NCBI RefSeq assembly: GCF_000499845.2
Contig: NC_023755.2
Location: forward strand, 6,454,847 to 6,518,846
DNA from: Phaseolus vulgaris
Lineage: Eukaryota; Streptophyta; Magnoliopsida; Fabales; Fabaceae
Reading direction: 5' to 3'
Length of the DNA stretch: 64,000 nt
The first letter of the stretch is position 1; every line of letters starts with the position of its first letter. The position numbers and the translations under genes were made by a program. Positions 32,393 to 46,017 of the stretch are shown here, piece after piece. The notes beneath the pieces were generated by a model. The model saw only the letters and a program-made list of their open reading frames with translations, had not been told where the DNA came from and made no database searches.

Positions 32393-33578
32393 TGTTGAAC
32401 CCACAAGGAACAATTTTCTTAAGATTTTACTTCATAACATCCACTAAATATTGCAATATGTAAAATAATTTGATTCAAGATATATTGAAATTGTTTGAAG
32501 AAAATTTGCTTGTAAACTAAATAAAAAAATAGTAAATGATTATAAGAATTCAGTTAATAAAATTGGGATTGAAATTAATCTTTCTCACTCATCTGTATTT
32601 TGGATACATAAAAATATACAATATTTTGATAAGTGATATTGATGCAACATAAAAATTCATCCACATTGATTCCTCAATTATATAGCAAATTTCTTAGCAT
32701 GAAAAAAATATGTTATAAAGCATTTGATATATCAAAACCTATTCCTAGCATCAACATATATCAAGTATTTTGATTTAGGTCAGATTCTCATAAATAATTT
32801 CCAGTCATATCCAAGGATCTAATTAAAGAATAGAATCAAGCTTTGAGCATAAAATGAAAATATCAATATCAAATAGGAACAGAAAATCATATATAAATAT
32901 TACCAAAATACATAAGAGTTTGAAAGGAAGACATTCTATCTCAAAGAAATGAAATTAGTCGCTTATGGTAGCCCTTGCATGCTCCAAAAGATGATAAAAA
33001 TCAAGAGCAAATAGTTGAGAGCCTTTCTCCTTCATCTACGACTACTAGGGTTTCTCCAGGACTAGTCTTCTCCTCTCCTTCTTTGTATTTAACCTTTTTC
33101 GGGCATAGGGTAAGTGACATCTCGCTCAAGCTAGCCACATCTCACTTAAGTGAAATCTCTAATTAAAAACCCTTCTCTCTGGAGCGTTCTCACCTGGGCG
33201 AGAGTTGAGCGAACCTAAGCAAGCTTGGCACTAGATTAAGCTTGGTGTATGGAGCATTCTCGCTTGGGCGAGCTTTAGCGAATTTGGCTCTAGGACAAGG
33301 TTTGTCTTTAGACCAGTCTCGCCTAGGAGACCAACTCCTTGTTTTCTATCTTTTCTATTTTGTAAAGCCTATATATTCATCATCTAGCCCTATGCTCCAT
33401 TTTTCCTTAATTTCTTGAAATTAACCCAATGTTGGGATCAAATGGCTTTGTTAATCTCATGACTTAAAAATATATTGTTCAATTTTAAACTTCTCAAATT
33501 AGGTTTGAGTCATCATAGATTAATCAATAATTAAAATCCATAAATGTCTAGCTTTTTACATGAAATTTCACTCAATTA
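32393..33578 (+). mobile_element. LTR-C, copy 2, 5'-truncated
   Basis: It starts with ttgaacccacaaggaaca, which aligns with ttgaacctacaaggaaca near 39048 in the solo LTR. It keeps the order of that copy: an attgatgcaacat/attgatgcccg block, a tttccagtca block, acataagagtttga, the ctactagggtttct block, GGGCGAG motifs at about 33195 and 33265, and an AT-rich end with aatccataaatg. Confidence 0.65.
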
Positions 33579-36500
33579 TTACTCTTTTCGTACATTTTTA
33601 TCCGAGACATATTATCTTTGTGAGCTCTAGATATTTGATGAGATGAATGACTCAACTCTTTCTCTATGAGATATGGTTCTTGGATGCCGTAGAGATGCAA
33701 TTAGATGAATAATAATTTTAGGTTTCACTCCCTTTGATTTTTTTTACAATCTCTCTTTCTGGATATGTGGAATAGAAAAATGTACACACTTATCATAAAA
33801 AATACCTTGTTTAGACATTAGTCATTTAAATATATATAAACTCTATTAGTTTTGCTAGATCCACCAACAATCATTATCAAAAAAAATTGTTTCTCATTAC
33901 CATAATTATTGTTTCATTCTTCATTATTACTTTGTTTATTTATTGGTTCCTCTAATTAGTGTCTTTCACGTCTTACATAAAACTTTACAATCTTTTCCCT
34001 GTTAGACAACCATTCACGTTTTAAAATACGTTAAATTCCTATTTGGGCAAAGTATATTTCTTTCCAATAACTTCAGTCTTCAACACAAAATTCTTTGTGA
34101 TTCAGATTAGTCTAATTTTCTAAACTTGCATAAATTTATTATTGAATATTTTATCTTCATTAGTGACTCTTATGAGAATCAAAGAGATAAGTTGTTTTTT
34201 TCGTACACATCTTTAGAAGCATAATATAAAACATTGGCATGCCTGAAATACAATGGTTATTACTGAATGATATTTCAAATTCCTTATCAAGATACCTAGT
34301 CCGCGCGCCATATATATTGCTACAAATTCATTTTTCCATAAATATATAGGAAAGACTTCAAGAAAATTATTTATGCTTTAGTTATTAGTTAAATAAAATT
34401 ATTTTTATTATATAAATATAGTTTATTTATGCTTTAACTTTAATTTTTTTTATAAAAACTCATCATAATACTTAACTTTGATTTTATTATATATAAGTTT
34501 TTTATCTTTTGTAAACGACATAAACAGAATAATATTCTTCAATTCTTATATACGTATGATACAAACTTCAAAAGTCAAGTCTAATCATACTCCTAGTTGT
34601 AAGAAAATTACGCATTTTTTTCTTATCATTACAACTTACTTCTTGAAAGTTACATTTTGTTACCATTGATAACAAAGTAACTATACCTAATTCAGTTCTA
34701 ATTGTTATCCCTAAAATTTAAGGACAAATACATAATTGCTTCTTGTTCCTCTATTTAGTCACAAGTTCTTCATCTTCATTTCTCTGCCGCAACCAAGTAT
34801 TTTAAGCCCAACACGACAACCTCAAGGGATCAGGCCTATTCATGTTATGATCATCTTCTCTATAAAACGCCATTGGCTACCAATTATCATCACTAATAGA
34901 TTTATTCTTTATTTTTTATTGTCAATAAAAAAATTATTCTTCAATAGTTAAGCATATCCACTAATAAGTTCATTAATTAGCTACAAAATCATCACAACTG
35001 ATGTCAGCTATCAAGCTTATCAACTGATTAATCAAGTTTATCAACAGAGGTTTCATCATTTAAATACTATTTACACTTTCCTGAATCACTCTCATATCAT
35101 CTCATATTTATTTTTTTCAACGACTTTCTTTACCTCATTCAATCAAGCTCATATTGGCTATTTTGGTTCAATATCTTTTTAGGATTATGATTGAAAGTTC
35201 TTATCTGAAAAAAAATGTGTCACATTACTGAATTTGATTCTTATCACTATGCTCTGTGTCTAGTGAAAGTTAAACAGTAAAATAGATATTACTAAATCTG
35301 CAAAAAAAAAAAAAAACAACATCGTGTTCATGTTAAAAAAACCATTCAAATTGATATGAATTTATCATATTTATCATCGATAATTATATATTATTACTAT
35401 AATACATCATATTGTTAATACAGGTCCATACTCTATATCCTAATAATTTAACTTTCATAAAACAAAACAGACTAATGAAAACTTTCTTAAATTATTCCTA
35501 CGGTTAAATTATGAAATATTGAAGTGGGCCTAAAAGCTTTTCATGCGGGAATAGGATAATATGATATTTTATCACATTCTCACACACATTATTTAGTTTT
35601 GCATGTCTTGTTGTGATGTACATTTTTGTTTGCATTTGTTTCCTCATACCCTAGAATAATGAAATCAAATTGAAAATCAAGTTTCACGTGCGTGAAGATA
35701 ATGCATTAGATTGTCGGGCTTCAGAACGTTTGATATAGAAGAAAAAACATCAATCGTGGGACAATAAAATTATCTTTGGCGGGGTCCAACAATAGCATGT
35801 TCCTATCATCTTAATTTCACAATTATTAATATTTAATAATGCTTCTTTCCCTCAATCTTCTCCAAAGTACATGTTCTAAAGTTTTGACAATGCGTCAAAC
35901 TTTTTTAATTTATACATAAAGTATGGTTAAGGGAATCAAAACCAGATTGTGTGATGAGTTTTGGGCAACTATTTTAAGTAAACTATATCCACACATGACC
36001 ATATAAGTGTTAGGCAAGGTATTAATTTCTCGTTAAAGTAATTGTCGAGAGTTAGGTAAAACAAACCATTGGGTCTACACATGAAACCATTAATATACAC
36101 TTTAAAAAGTTTATTCGATTGAAGAGATTTGAACCAACATTCTCATTGTTCTAATTTCTTTTAGATGTAAATGCGAATTTTTTTTATAAGGTAGGTATAT
36201 TATAAATATTTTATACACGTTTGATTTGCACTATATGATCTACATTTTTGTCTAATAAGATCTTGAATACCAGCTGGTAAACAATGATTTTGAGTTTAGG
36301 ATCATATCAATAGTACATATATTTTCGTGATTAAAAAATGATTCTGAGGTTAAGATCAATGTAGGGACACTATTGACCAAAACACTTATCCTCATCCTAA
36401 ATCAGACATGGATTGATCGAGGATCATAAATGTTGCTTAAGTGCTGTTTGGGGATTTCTTGCAAGTTGGCCATGCTTCTAAACGAGTATTGCAGTATAAA

Positions 36501-38029
36501 CGAAAGTGACATGAAGATTATTTATGATTATTGTAATTGTTCGTGCAAACAAAACAAGTTAATAAGTACCCTCAAAACTTGCTAGAGCCTTCCTCTTCAA
36601 TGTTTTTTGGACATATTGTTAAAGGCCAAGGTTCCAATTGAAAGGAAATTTGATAAGAGAACACTGTTATGACCACAATATTTATGCGTCCCTTATCTTT
36701 TTTTCTCTCAATTAAATTTGAACGTTGACAAGTTTTTAAGATTTGGTTTGTTCTTTTGCATAAAATTAATGAGAGAAGACGACGTTCCAATTCAAAGCAG
36801 AAAGAACTTCTTACTCCATGTTGTATTGTACCCTACCTGAATCAAAGTCTTGGATCTCAAAAAATAATCAAAAACCTACATTTATTTCACCTATATAAAA
36901 CAAATAAGTGAAAGTTCAAACTTATACCGATGCAGTCATTTCCATCTTACTTCACTCTATTATTCTCTTAGAGTAAACGCATTTATAAGAGTCACAAAGC
37001 TAGATTTACATAATTAATTAAATGAGTAAATCTTTCCTCTAACTAACAATCCAATCCTATAGGAAGATCCTTCATTATGGAGTTATCTTTAAAAATGAAG
37101 AGCCTTCATTATTCAGCAATTTACAACCACACTGAGTCTCAAATTCAATGAAGATAATTTCATTTTCTGGTGACATCAAATTCTTGTCACTATCTGTGGT
37201 TTAAACACTTGCCGTTTCTTGAAGGAAACCAAGTACCATCTCAGTTTGTTCAAATTGAATCCTCTACTTCTCAAACTTCAAATGATTTTCTTCAATATCA
37301 ACAACAAGATTAGTTTATCATAGCCTTATTCTCTCTCATCAATAGATCTTTAATCATATAACTCTCATATCTCCTTAAAAATATCTAGTTTCACATTGTT
37401 GGTGTTTCATCTTAACCTTAACTTGAAAGGATGTGTTAAAATTTTTACTTCAATTAAAAATATGATTAAATTATAATATTAAAGTAGGTGTAAATTTTAC
37501 TTTACAAAATAGTTTTGTGATATTGAATTAGACTTAAAATAATCACATTTTTTAAGGCATAATTAAAAATATTCAATCTTGGGTAATGGATTAAAATTAA
37601 TATTAATTTAGTAACATTTTTAATTATTGAAGGTTTTAAGTAAAATATTATCTAAAAATAAACAAAAAACAGTCAATATAATTAATAACTTAATTAATTT
37701 GAGAACTACTAAAAAAAGCATATAGAATTATAAAAAAACTTATTTATCTTATATTAAATTTAGCTTGTAATTATTTTATATAATTTTCAGCTGCTATTTA
37801 ATTAGTATAACGCTACCAAATTATGAGATGCATAAAACATATGTTTAATGCTTTGTTTAGATGGGGAGAGAGTGGAAAGGAAAAGAAAGAAAGAAAGGGA
37901 AAGAGTGTGGAAAGTTAGGTTGTTTAGATGTAGAAAAATTGAGTAGAAAGTGTTTGACATATCAAGGATCCCAACTCAAAGTGTTTGATGAAGTCATGAA
38001 TGGAAGCCTTGAGTGAAGACTTATGTGTT
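33579..38029. other. 4.4 kb AT-rich stretch, no gene or element recognised
   Basis: Stops are frequent in all six frames. Frames of 60-72 residues here (for example 34478-34669, 36572-36790) show no domain. A purine-rich GA run lies at 37862-37915. It may be old intergenic DNA. I see no LTR, TIR or RNA signature. Confidence 0.5.
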
Positions 38030-40850
38030 AGGTAGTTTAGGCCTTGTTTTGGTTGTCTTGATTTATCTTTTTTTCTTTAGTAATGATGAAGGGTCCAAGA
38101 ACAAAATCATATACAGTTGGTTTAAACTGGTTTTTAAATTCTTTAAAAATATTTTCAACGGTTTAAAAATGTTTTCTATAAAGTTTAGGGTTTTTCAATT
38201 GATTAAAACTGTTTTCAATTGGTTAAAATTTTGTTTTTTGGAAAGCTACAATTTTTAAATTGATTAAAACTATTTTCAATTGGTTACAATTTTTCTTTGC
38301 AAGAAAAATGCAGTTTTTCAATCAGTTATTTTGTGAATTAATTGATTGAAAATCCTAAAATGTTTTGAATTTTTCTGTAATGTGTTTTACCTCTGAAAAA
38401 CATATTTTAATATGTAAGATATCAAGTATTTTCAGTTTAAATACTTTCTTTTAAGAAAAAACTGTTTTGAAACAAACTTAAGTGTTTTAGGTAAAATCAA
38501 CTGATTGTTTTGATTTTTAAATGGTTGATTTTCTTGATAGTACCCTATTTTGTTTTAAAACTTTCTGTTTTAACTCCTATAAAAGGGTGAGTTTGTTTTC
38601 TGAAAAAGGTTATGAGAATTACTTACATACAATACACTTTTTCAATTTGAGAGAATCAAAAGTGAGCTACTTTTAGAAAAAATTGTTAATCTTTGAGTGT
38701 TATTGGTGCTAAATTTTCATCATTCACTTGAGGTTAATGGTTTTCAAAGTGTGTTGTGAATTTGGAGAACCTTTATAAGTTTCTTGGTTCATAGAAAAGG
38801 TGAATTTGTTCATTTTCATGACTGTGGTTTAATTATGTGTTTGTAAGTGTCAAAATAGAGTTCTTGGTGGATATCACAATTGTAATAAGGTGTTGTAGTG
38901 TGTGGTTTGGTTCTTGTAGGGTTCAAGAACTATTTTTTATCTTCTTTTTTAAAAAGAAATTGTTGATTTAGGATGACTTTTCTATGACAAGTACACCGCG
39001 TTGTCAGAAGTAATAATTTGTTTCTAAGGACAAATATTGAACCTACAAGGAACACTTGAATAATCAAGTAAAAGATTCACTAAATAAAAAATAAAATAAT
39101 AAAGTTTGTTAGGATGTGTTATGATGGTAATAATTAATAAGAAAACAAGTCAAGAGTTTGTTCTTTCAATTGGAAAAATAAGGATTGAGGTTCATCTTTC
39201 TCACTTTTTTTATATTTTAATTAGCATGACAATATTGTGTCCTTTGATTGACATTGATGCCCGTATAAAAATCATTTATATTCCTCAAATATAAAATTAT
39301 TAAGATGTTTCCTAAATATCGATTCCTCGCACATTTATAAAGAACTTCTTATCATTAAGATCAGACGTTGATAGTAATTAACATTTCAAATCTATTCCCA
39401 ACATTCAAATATGTTAAGCATTATTGTTTGGGTCAAAAACTTAGAAGTACTTTCCAGTCAAATCTAATTTCGAGATCATGGTAAATCAAGCATTACAAAC
39501 AAAACAATAATATCAATCATCAATCAAGAACATAATATTATGTTTAAATACCACCTCATGACAAGAGTTTGAACAAATTAATCTCAATCCCAAAGGGTAG
39601 ATTAGCCACACATGATGGCTGTTACAAGCAGGGAGAACAAGAAAAGAAGATCTAGGATGTTTCTCCTTAACGACTGCCTCCTCTAGGGTTTCTAACACCT
39701 CCTATTCTCCTAATTGGATTACAATTCACTCAATGGTGTTTTCCTATCAATCTTGCACCTCTAGTGTTGTGCCTCGAGCCTCCTATTTAACCTAATTATC
39801 TTGGGCTAAGTGGCTTCTCACTTGGTCGAGTTTCACGAAAAAAGGCTCAATGCTTCTAGAGCAATCTCACTTGGGCGAGATCCTTTAGGGGCATCTGGCT
39901 AAGGAATATTTGGGCGAGCTATAGTGAGTGTTGGTGCATTCCAACTCTCCCTTTTTAGCTTTGTATATTCTCCTTTTTCCCAATCATCTCCATTCTTTTC
40001 TAAAATTATGAAATTAACACAAATTTGGAAATAAATCGTTCCTATTCAAATTAAATTCACATAATATGTAAAAAAGTATATATTCATAAATTAGGGGTTA
40101 TATTATACTTATTTTATCAATTAATATCCATAAGTACCTATATTTTAATATTACTGAAATTTGGCACTTATCAATTTAGTGAATTCCATCTTGGTGTGAG
40201 GTGGGACTGGATGTAACTCATTTTTCAGTAAACCAGTATAAATCTTGGTGTGCTTTAAGATTTCCTTATCACTACAATTTAATTTTCTACATAATTGTTC
40301 TTACTAGTATAAAAATCAATGAGTTGTTTTTAAAATTTAATATTGTTTTTAGCTGGAGTGTTGTATGATTTTCTAGATTAAACAAAATTAATATTCTAAG
40401 CAATTGTATGTGAATCTTTGTGTATTGATTATATGTGTATACGCTTGCATTGTTTGAAATCAAATAGCTTCTTGAAATCTATGCTTGATATATTGGATTC
40501 TTTCTTGATTCTTGAAAGCTGAAATATTTTTCGTCTTTCACCAAAACTTGAAAATCAATATGTTGTTTTGAAGTTTAAACCGTTAATATTTTCTCCTTCT
40601 TTTTTACTAAAATTGAAAAACAATAATTTGTTGTTTTTAAGGATAATCTTTTGAAATTTATTTCCTAAAACATGTTGAAATATTTCCTAAGTAAAATTGG
40701 TTGAAAAATCTGTGTTTTGTGTGCTCAGAATTTTTAATCAATTGTTTTAATAATAATCACTTTTTTCTGAATTAATATTCTTTAGAAAATTTCAATCTAT
40801 TATTTCAAAAAATAATCAATTAATTTTCTGTTAGGATTAATGAAAATCTA
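38030..40850 (+). mobile_element. LTR-A-like copy, reversed, interrupted by a solo LTR-C
   Basis: Left part 38030-38971: many ttttcaattggttaaaa/aactggtt motifs, a TATA-like cctataaaaggg at 38577-38588, a tgagagaatcaaaagtgag block and ggttcttgtagggttcaag. Right part 40174-40850: tggtgtgaggtgggactgga, tgtaactcattt, aaccagtataaatctt, the complement of the actggttcac/acatccag blocks. Together the two parts give the LTR-A order on the opposite strand. Outer ends are worn and the coordinates approximate. Confidence 0.6.
38972..40173 (+). mobile_element. LTR-C, solo LTR inserted in LTR-A
   Basis: TGACAAGTAC (38985) and GCACTTATCA (ending 40173) form near-inverse ends. The hexamer atttag lies at 38966-38971 and again at 40174-40179, so the insertion may begin at 38972. 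The body matches LTR-C copies 1 and 2, with gaagatctagga, ctctagggtttct and GGGCGAG motifs at about 39877 and 39913. No internal region is present, which suggests LTR-LTR recombination. The exact left boundary (38972 or 38985) is unresolved. Confidence 0.65.
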
Positions 40851-42277
40851 CCTAAGTACAAATCATCTTTCTCTTAAACTTATACTCCATTCAACAAAAA
40901 ATTTGTAGATAATGTGATTATTGTAATTGAAAAAAATAAAAATTAAATGTTTAATTTAATGATTTTTTACTAAAATACCCATTAGATTTATTTTGTTTAG
41001 ATGAATTTTTAAATAATTTAATTAAATATGTATATTTATAATGAATTGGAGAAAAAAGTTATAATTTTTTTTAAAGAAATGTCAGAACTTAATTTTTCAT
41101 GCATAAAAAAAAAACTGAGTAAAATTAGTATTAATTATACTAAAATTTTGTATTTATTTCATACACAGGCATGCTTACAAATGGAACTATACATATACTA
41201 TCAAATACAATCACACATTATATTTTTTTGGACTTAACCAAAATCAAACAAAATACATAACTTTTTTGAAGGTATAAATGATTATACATAAGTGCATAAT
41301 CCTCATCACATAATCAATTATATAATTTGACATATAATCGATTTTGTGATGAGACATAAAAAATTATTCCCTTATGAATATGCCTCTTGCATATACAATG
41401 CCTCACAACCTTCATTGTTGCTTATGCATAACTTTTTGGATCCAATGTCTATGCTTAAATTCTACTATCTTTATACAGTTTGACAACAAATTATGGTTAA
41501 TATAAATGCATAATCACAACAGGGAATAATCATGCTTTAATATATTTTTAGTACAAAGTTTCTCTACAACTTATAATTGACTCTACTTTTCATTGTCATA
41601 ATCAATTATCAACTAAGACATAATTGATAATTGATGCCAAACCCTTCATTAGTATATGCCATAAATATGGAATTCTCAAAAAATTCTTCCATGCACTTAC
41701 AATATAAATGTCAATTTAAACTTACAAAGAGGGGTAAATGGTAACATACCTAATTACCCACCCCCATTTTATTCTTTTCTTCACGTCTCAAAAGGGGCAC
41801 TCCACCTCCTCCTTCTCTTTCTTTCTCCACCTTTTCTACCAAAATCACAAATCCAAACTTAAAAGAGTATTTCATGTTTCACCACTCTTTTACAGAAATA
41901 ATATATTGTTGGATCCAAACATAATGTAAAATTTATTTTTATAAGAATAAACTATCAAAACATGTGCTTCACATCTACATGTTAATCCAATTAGTAATAT
42001 ATATATATATATATAATTGAAAACTGTAATTATTAATTGACATAAAATTGTTTTTATCTAATTTATATTTTTAAATGAACTATCAATGCTTAATAAATTT
42101 ACTTATTTTATTTATTTATTTCATTTTCAATTTGATCTTATTAACAAATGAATCAATTGGATTTTTTATTTTTTATTTATTAATCGATCTATTTTTTAAA
42201 ATTGCTTATTTGGTGATGCTCACTAGCAATAAAAGGTTTTAATGATATTGTCATATATCTAGACTAAGTGAAGGTAT
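40851..42277. other. AT-rich stretch, no gene seen
   Basis: AT-rich DNA with a short (AT)n run at 41998-42016. There are repeated cataatcaattat and ataattga words near 41300 and 41600, and a ctttctccacc/ctcctccttctc run at 41805-41835. No frame shows a domain. Confidence 0.5.
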
Positions 42278-43240
42278 AACTAGTGCAAAATAAGTACTTT
42301 ACATTATAGCTTCTATATATTGGTTGAAAAACTAAAAAAAAAATATGTGATGATAATATTGTAACTTTGTCAAACTGTTCTATGTCGTCGGAATTCGAAA
42401 TCGACATAAAATGCATTTTTTACGTCACTTAACACCATAAAATGCATTGTTTTACATTCCCAATTTTTACCCTTGTTTCCCGTTTTCTCCTTTATCTGAC
42501 TCCACCCATCCAAATCATGATGTCGTCATCGTGTCTCATGCATCGTCTCACAGTACGCCCACCGTCCATCGTCGCATTCCGTGTCCACCGTGAGCCTTGT
42601 CTTGCCGTCGCTGCGCTATCCTGCGCCGCTAGACATAGCCCTCCACCTCTTCTGCACCACATGGTCGCAGCTCCTACCCCTTCCTTGCATTACGCCTTCT
42701 TCTTCATATCCAATTGTTTTATTATTTGTATAATATAAGTTAATAATATATTAATTTGATTGATTACTTATAAACAATTCATAATTTTTAATTATTTTAA
42801 CATAATATGTTTTAGATACAACAAGAATCATCAAATTATCTTCTATAACATATATGTTAAAATAGATTATTTAATTATTTTAATTATTTTTCTGTGCTCA
42901 AACTGTGATATTGTTGGGCTGATTATTATTTTATATTTTATAGGCTTTCATTTGATAATAAAAAAATAATTTAGTTAAAAAAATATATTTTTTAATGTTG
43001 ATTATATCAATAATTAACATAAAATGCGTCGATCTATATCAATTTTTCATCTTAAACAACAACATAAAATGGAAATTTGTTTACATGTGTTTATGCAGTA
43101 AATGATGTAAAGAAAAACTCCCCTTTACATTATTTAAGGAAAAGATTAATGAAAAATAATTTTTTTACGTCACTTTTTACATATATCGTCCACTTCTACT
43201 AGGTTTCAAAATGATGTTAAAAACTAATTTTACATTAGTG
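42278..43240. mobile_element. CACTA-like non-autonomous element with GC-rich insert
   Basis: The left end ACTAGTGCAAAATAAG (42279) and the complement of the right end ACTAATGTAAAATTAG (the right end closes with G at 43240, giving CACTA) match at 13 of 16 positions. Subterminal motifs repeat on both sides: cataaaatgc, tttacgtcactt, ctttacat. In the middle, 42480-42690 is much GC-richer (cgtcgt/ccgccg words) and carries an open frame at 42442-42738 with no recognised domain, possibly captured DNA. The first base is A rather than C on the left, and no 3-bp target duplication was confirmed. Confidence 0.4.
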
Positions 43241-44040
43241 AATATACAAACTTACGTTGATATTTAGAAATTATTATCAAGTTACATCAATTTGAAATTA
43301 AGATGTACTTAGAAGGATTAAGGATTTAGAAGGTGCACTGACCATGGTGGGAATAAAATTGTACATTCTTTTTATCGGTAGCAAAGACTATCATGCTCAA
43401 ATTCATTAAATTACTAAACCTTTTTTATTGGCAATAAATAATTAAATATAAAATACGAATTATTTTAAGAATAGTTTAACCTTTACACATAAAATGATAC
43501 TTAGATATTGACTCAAAACACCTACCTAACATAAAATGATACTTAGATATTGACTCAAAACACCTACCTAACACCCCTTATCGTTAACCATACAAGAAAT
43601 ATTTAACATCAAATCAAACGATCAAACTCATACATTCTAAAGATTCCAAACACCAATTAAAAAATAAAAACGAATCAAAACGTGATTTTGTATAAATTCA
43701 ATTCAAGACTAAACCTTAACTCGCATCAAAGTATCCACTTCAATCGTATCTACCACCAGACTTAATAATCCTTATATAGACAAATTCTCAATTACATGAT
43801 AAGAATTGATGAGATATCTTATTCTTGAATATCATCACTAAATTCATATGTTCTTATGTTAAATAACGGAAATATTTTCTTGAATAATGTTAAATATGTT
43901 CACAAGAGTTTCGAAGGACCAATTCTATATAATATTATAAAAAAATGAACCATTTATTAGTAGGGATAGATAAATAATGGAATAAAAAGGATGGTACTGG
44001 ATTTTTTTCATTAAACATGTATGTAAATAATAAAAGAAGT
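43241..44040. other. AT-rich stretch with a 42-bp tandem duplication
   Basis: Nothing coding. It includes the duplicated unit at 43487-43571, listed separately. Confidence 0.5.
43487..43571. repeat. 42-bp tandem duplication
   Basis: Unit acataaaatgatacttagat...cacctaccta occurs twice in succession (starts 43487 and 43529) without visible mismatch, which indicates a recent slippage or repair duplication. Confidence 0.95.
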
Positions 44041-44560
44041 TAAGAGAAAGAGAAAGAGAAAGAGAATAGGGTTAGGGTTAGGGTTAGGGAGAGATATAAA
44101 GGGTTTGTCCCCACAAAGCAGAGGATAGAAAAGATGGGTGTGTCTGTCTGCACTAAAAGTTGACACTAGAAGACACAAATCACAAGTGTCTGCATAGCAG
44201 GGTCCTTGTGTGTCTTGATTGGATTGGCATCCACAGTATATTCTTCAACATCCACTCAATAATAATATGCTCCTTTCTATTTCACCTCAAACTCAAACCC
44301 TCAAACCCTGTGTGTGTGGGGTACATAACTTTGTCTCTTTTTCACTTACCTCACCCTTTCGGTTATTAATTGCATTGATTAGACACACCCTTTCAATACC
44401 ATTCAAACAATGATGGAACCAACATACGTACACTCCTCTCTATTTCCTAGCCCTTATCCCCCCCTTTCACTCTATGTTCATGGAACTAAACCCTAGACCC
44501 ATGAATCACTGGTCAATTGTCCACACTTTTATCTTTCATCATCACTAACCTACCTAAATA
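44041..44560 (+). promoter_or_regulatory. Possible promoter/transcribed leader with telobox array
   Basis: A GA-rich tract (gagaaagagaaagagaaag, 44044-44066) runs into tagggttagggttaggg (44067-44089), then a TATA-like gatataaagg (44092-44101). After this comes 450 bases less AT-rich than the neighbourhood, with CT-rich runs. AAACCCTAA-type teloboxes (here on the complement) and GA runs are common near plant transcription starts. Frames at 44160-44413 show no domain. This could be the 5' side of a non-coding transcript or a decayed gene. Confidence 0.3.
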
Positions 44561-45627
44561 GATAGAGATAAGACTTCCTACTATTTATGTGGATCCTTCA
44601 TCTTTTCTTTTTCTTAGTATCATGGAAACTAATGGAATAAAATAAATAAATATTTGTTTTATTTATTATTATAAAATTCATAATTAAAGGCACAATTAAA
44701 TTATAAATTTGAATTTGGCTTAGATATTAATGAAATATTTACAATATTATTATTTATAAAATTAAATATATTTTATATAATTGTATTTTCCCGCTATCTA
44801 ATCCTAATCCAAATTTTAAATATTCTATATATTTAGAATAGGAAAATTATTAAAATAAATAATTGTTAATTTAAAAATATTATTGAAATGAGTTAATGTT
44901 AATTTTTTTATGACAAATAAATTTTAAAAATTAACTCATTTTAATAGTTTTATTATTAAATATACTACAAAATATTTAAAATTAAATAAAAAAAATCAAT
45001 TTCACGTTATAATAATAAAATATATATTTATCTCCTACTCATATTATCAATAAAACAACATAATTAATTAATGTAACTAATATAATTCATTTTGTAATTT
45101 ATTTTTCTCAAAATGTTTCCACAGTCTTTCTTTTTATATTTTATTTTCACTTGTCACGTCTCTCTCCTTTTTTTTTTCATTTCTCCACGCATTTTTCTGT
45201 TCTAATTTTTTTTTGGCGAATTGAAGCGAGCATGGTTAATTGGATTGGAACCGTTTTCTTTTGAAGAGGTGAAGCACATGCCATGTTTTGATTTTTCATT
45301 GAGGAGACAAACGTGTTGTACCTAAATGTCTCTGACCTCGTGGTACAATAGCTTTTTTGCAGTGGAGAATTAACCGTTTTTTTTTTTATTAATTAGTTTC
45401 GGAATAAAAGAAGGTAACGTGTGCCAATTCCTTTGTAACTTATTTGTTTCCAAAAATTGTTGGGTGTTTGAGTTTGGAGGGAAACTGCATTTGGAAGTAG
45501 AAGTAGAGGATTTGAATGTTGAAATGATTGTAGGTTACACTAAATTCAATGTTTAACTCCTTTCCATTTTTTTTTTATTCTTCTTTTAATTAGTTATAAA
45601 ACTCATATACTTCTTTTAAATGATATG
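44561..45627. other. AT-rich stretch, nothing recognised
   Basis: Very AT-rich DNA (44640-45120), then somewhat richer DNA with no coding frame. Confidence 0.5.
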
Positions 45628-46017
45628 TTGGCGTCGATACTTGTGTTGAACACCGACACTCGTATCTGTGAAGTGTCAAATTCAAAAAATATTTGTTAGA
45701 TTTCTGACAATTTTTAGTACGGATCTAACACAATTTTAAAAAGAAAAAATACATTAATTTTCTTAAAATTCAAATTTTATTGTATAAATTGTTATTGTGA
45801 TTATAAAACTAAGAAACAAATCATTATGAACCAGTCATGAAAAACATATTTCCGCTCCAAAAAATAATCTGTAACATATTTATACACATAAATCTTTATT
45901 GTCAATTTATATAATTCATAATTATATAATATATAGATTCGTGTCTCCGTGTCCTACATTTTATAAATTTTACGTATCTTCGTATCCGTATCCGTTTCGT
46001 ATCAGTGTTTGTGCTAC
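45628..46017. mobile_element. MITE-like repeat candidate
   Basis: Both ends carry words of the gtatcc/cgacac/gtgtc type: left gttggcgtcgatacttgtg and caccgacactcgtatc, right gtgtctccgtgtcc, cgtatccgtatccgtttcg and atcagtgtttgtgc. The middle is AT-rich. The inverted relationship is imperfect and no target duplication was found. Confidence 0.25.

Noticed and set aside
32380..32410. Palindromic junction ttcaaca-tgttgaa suggesting inverted LTRs
   Set aside because: The left half is the LTR-A CA end; the right half aligns with the LTR-C sequence near 39045, so the symmetry is coincidental.
44067..44089. TTAGGG array as a chromosome end
   Set aside because: Only about four units, internal to the window and of the non-plant TTAGGG form; more likely telobox-type regulatory or chance repeat.
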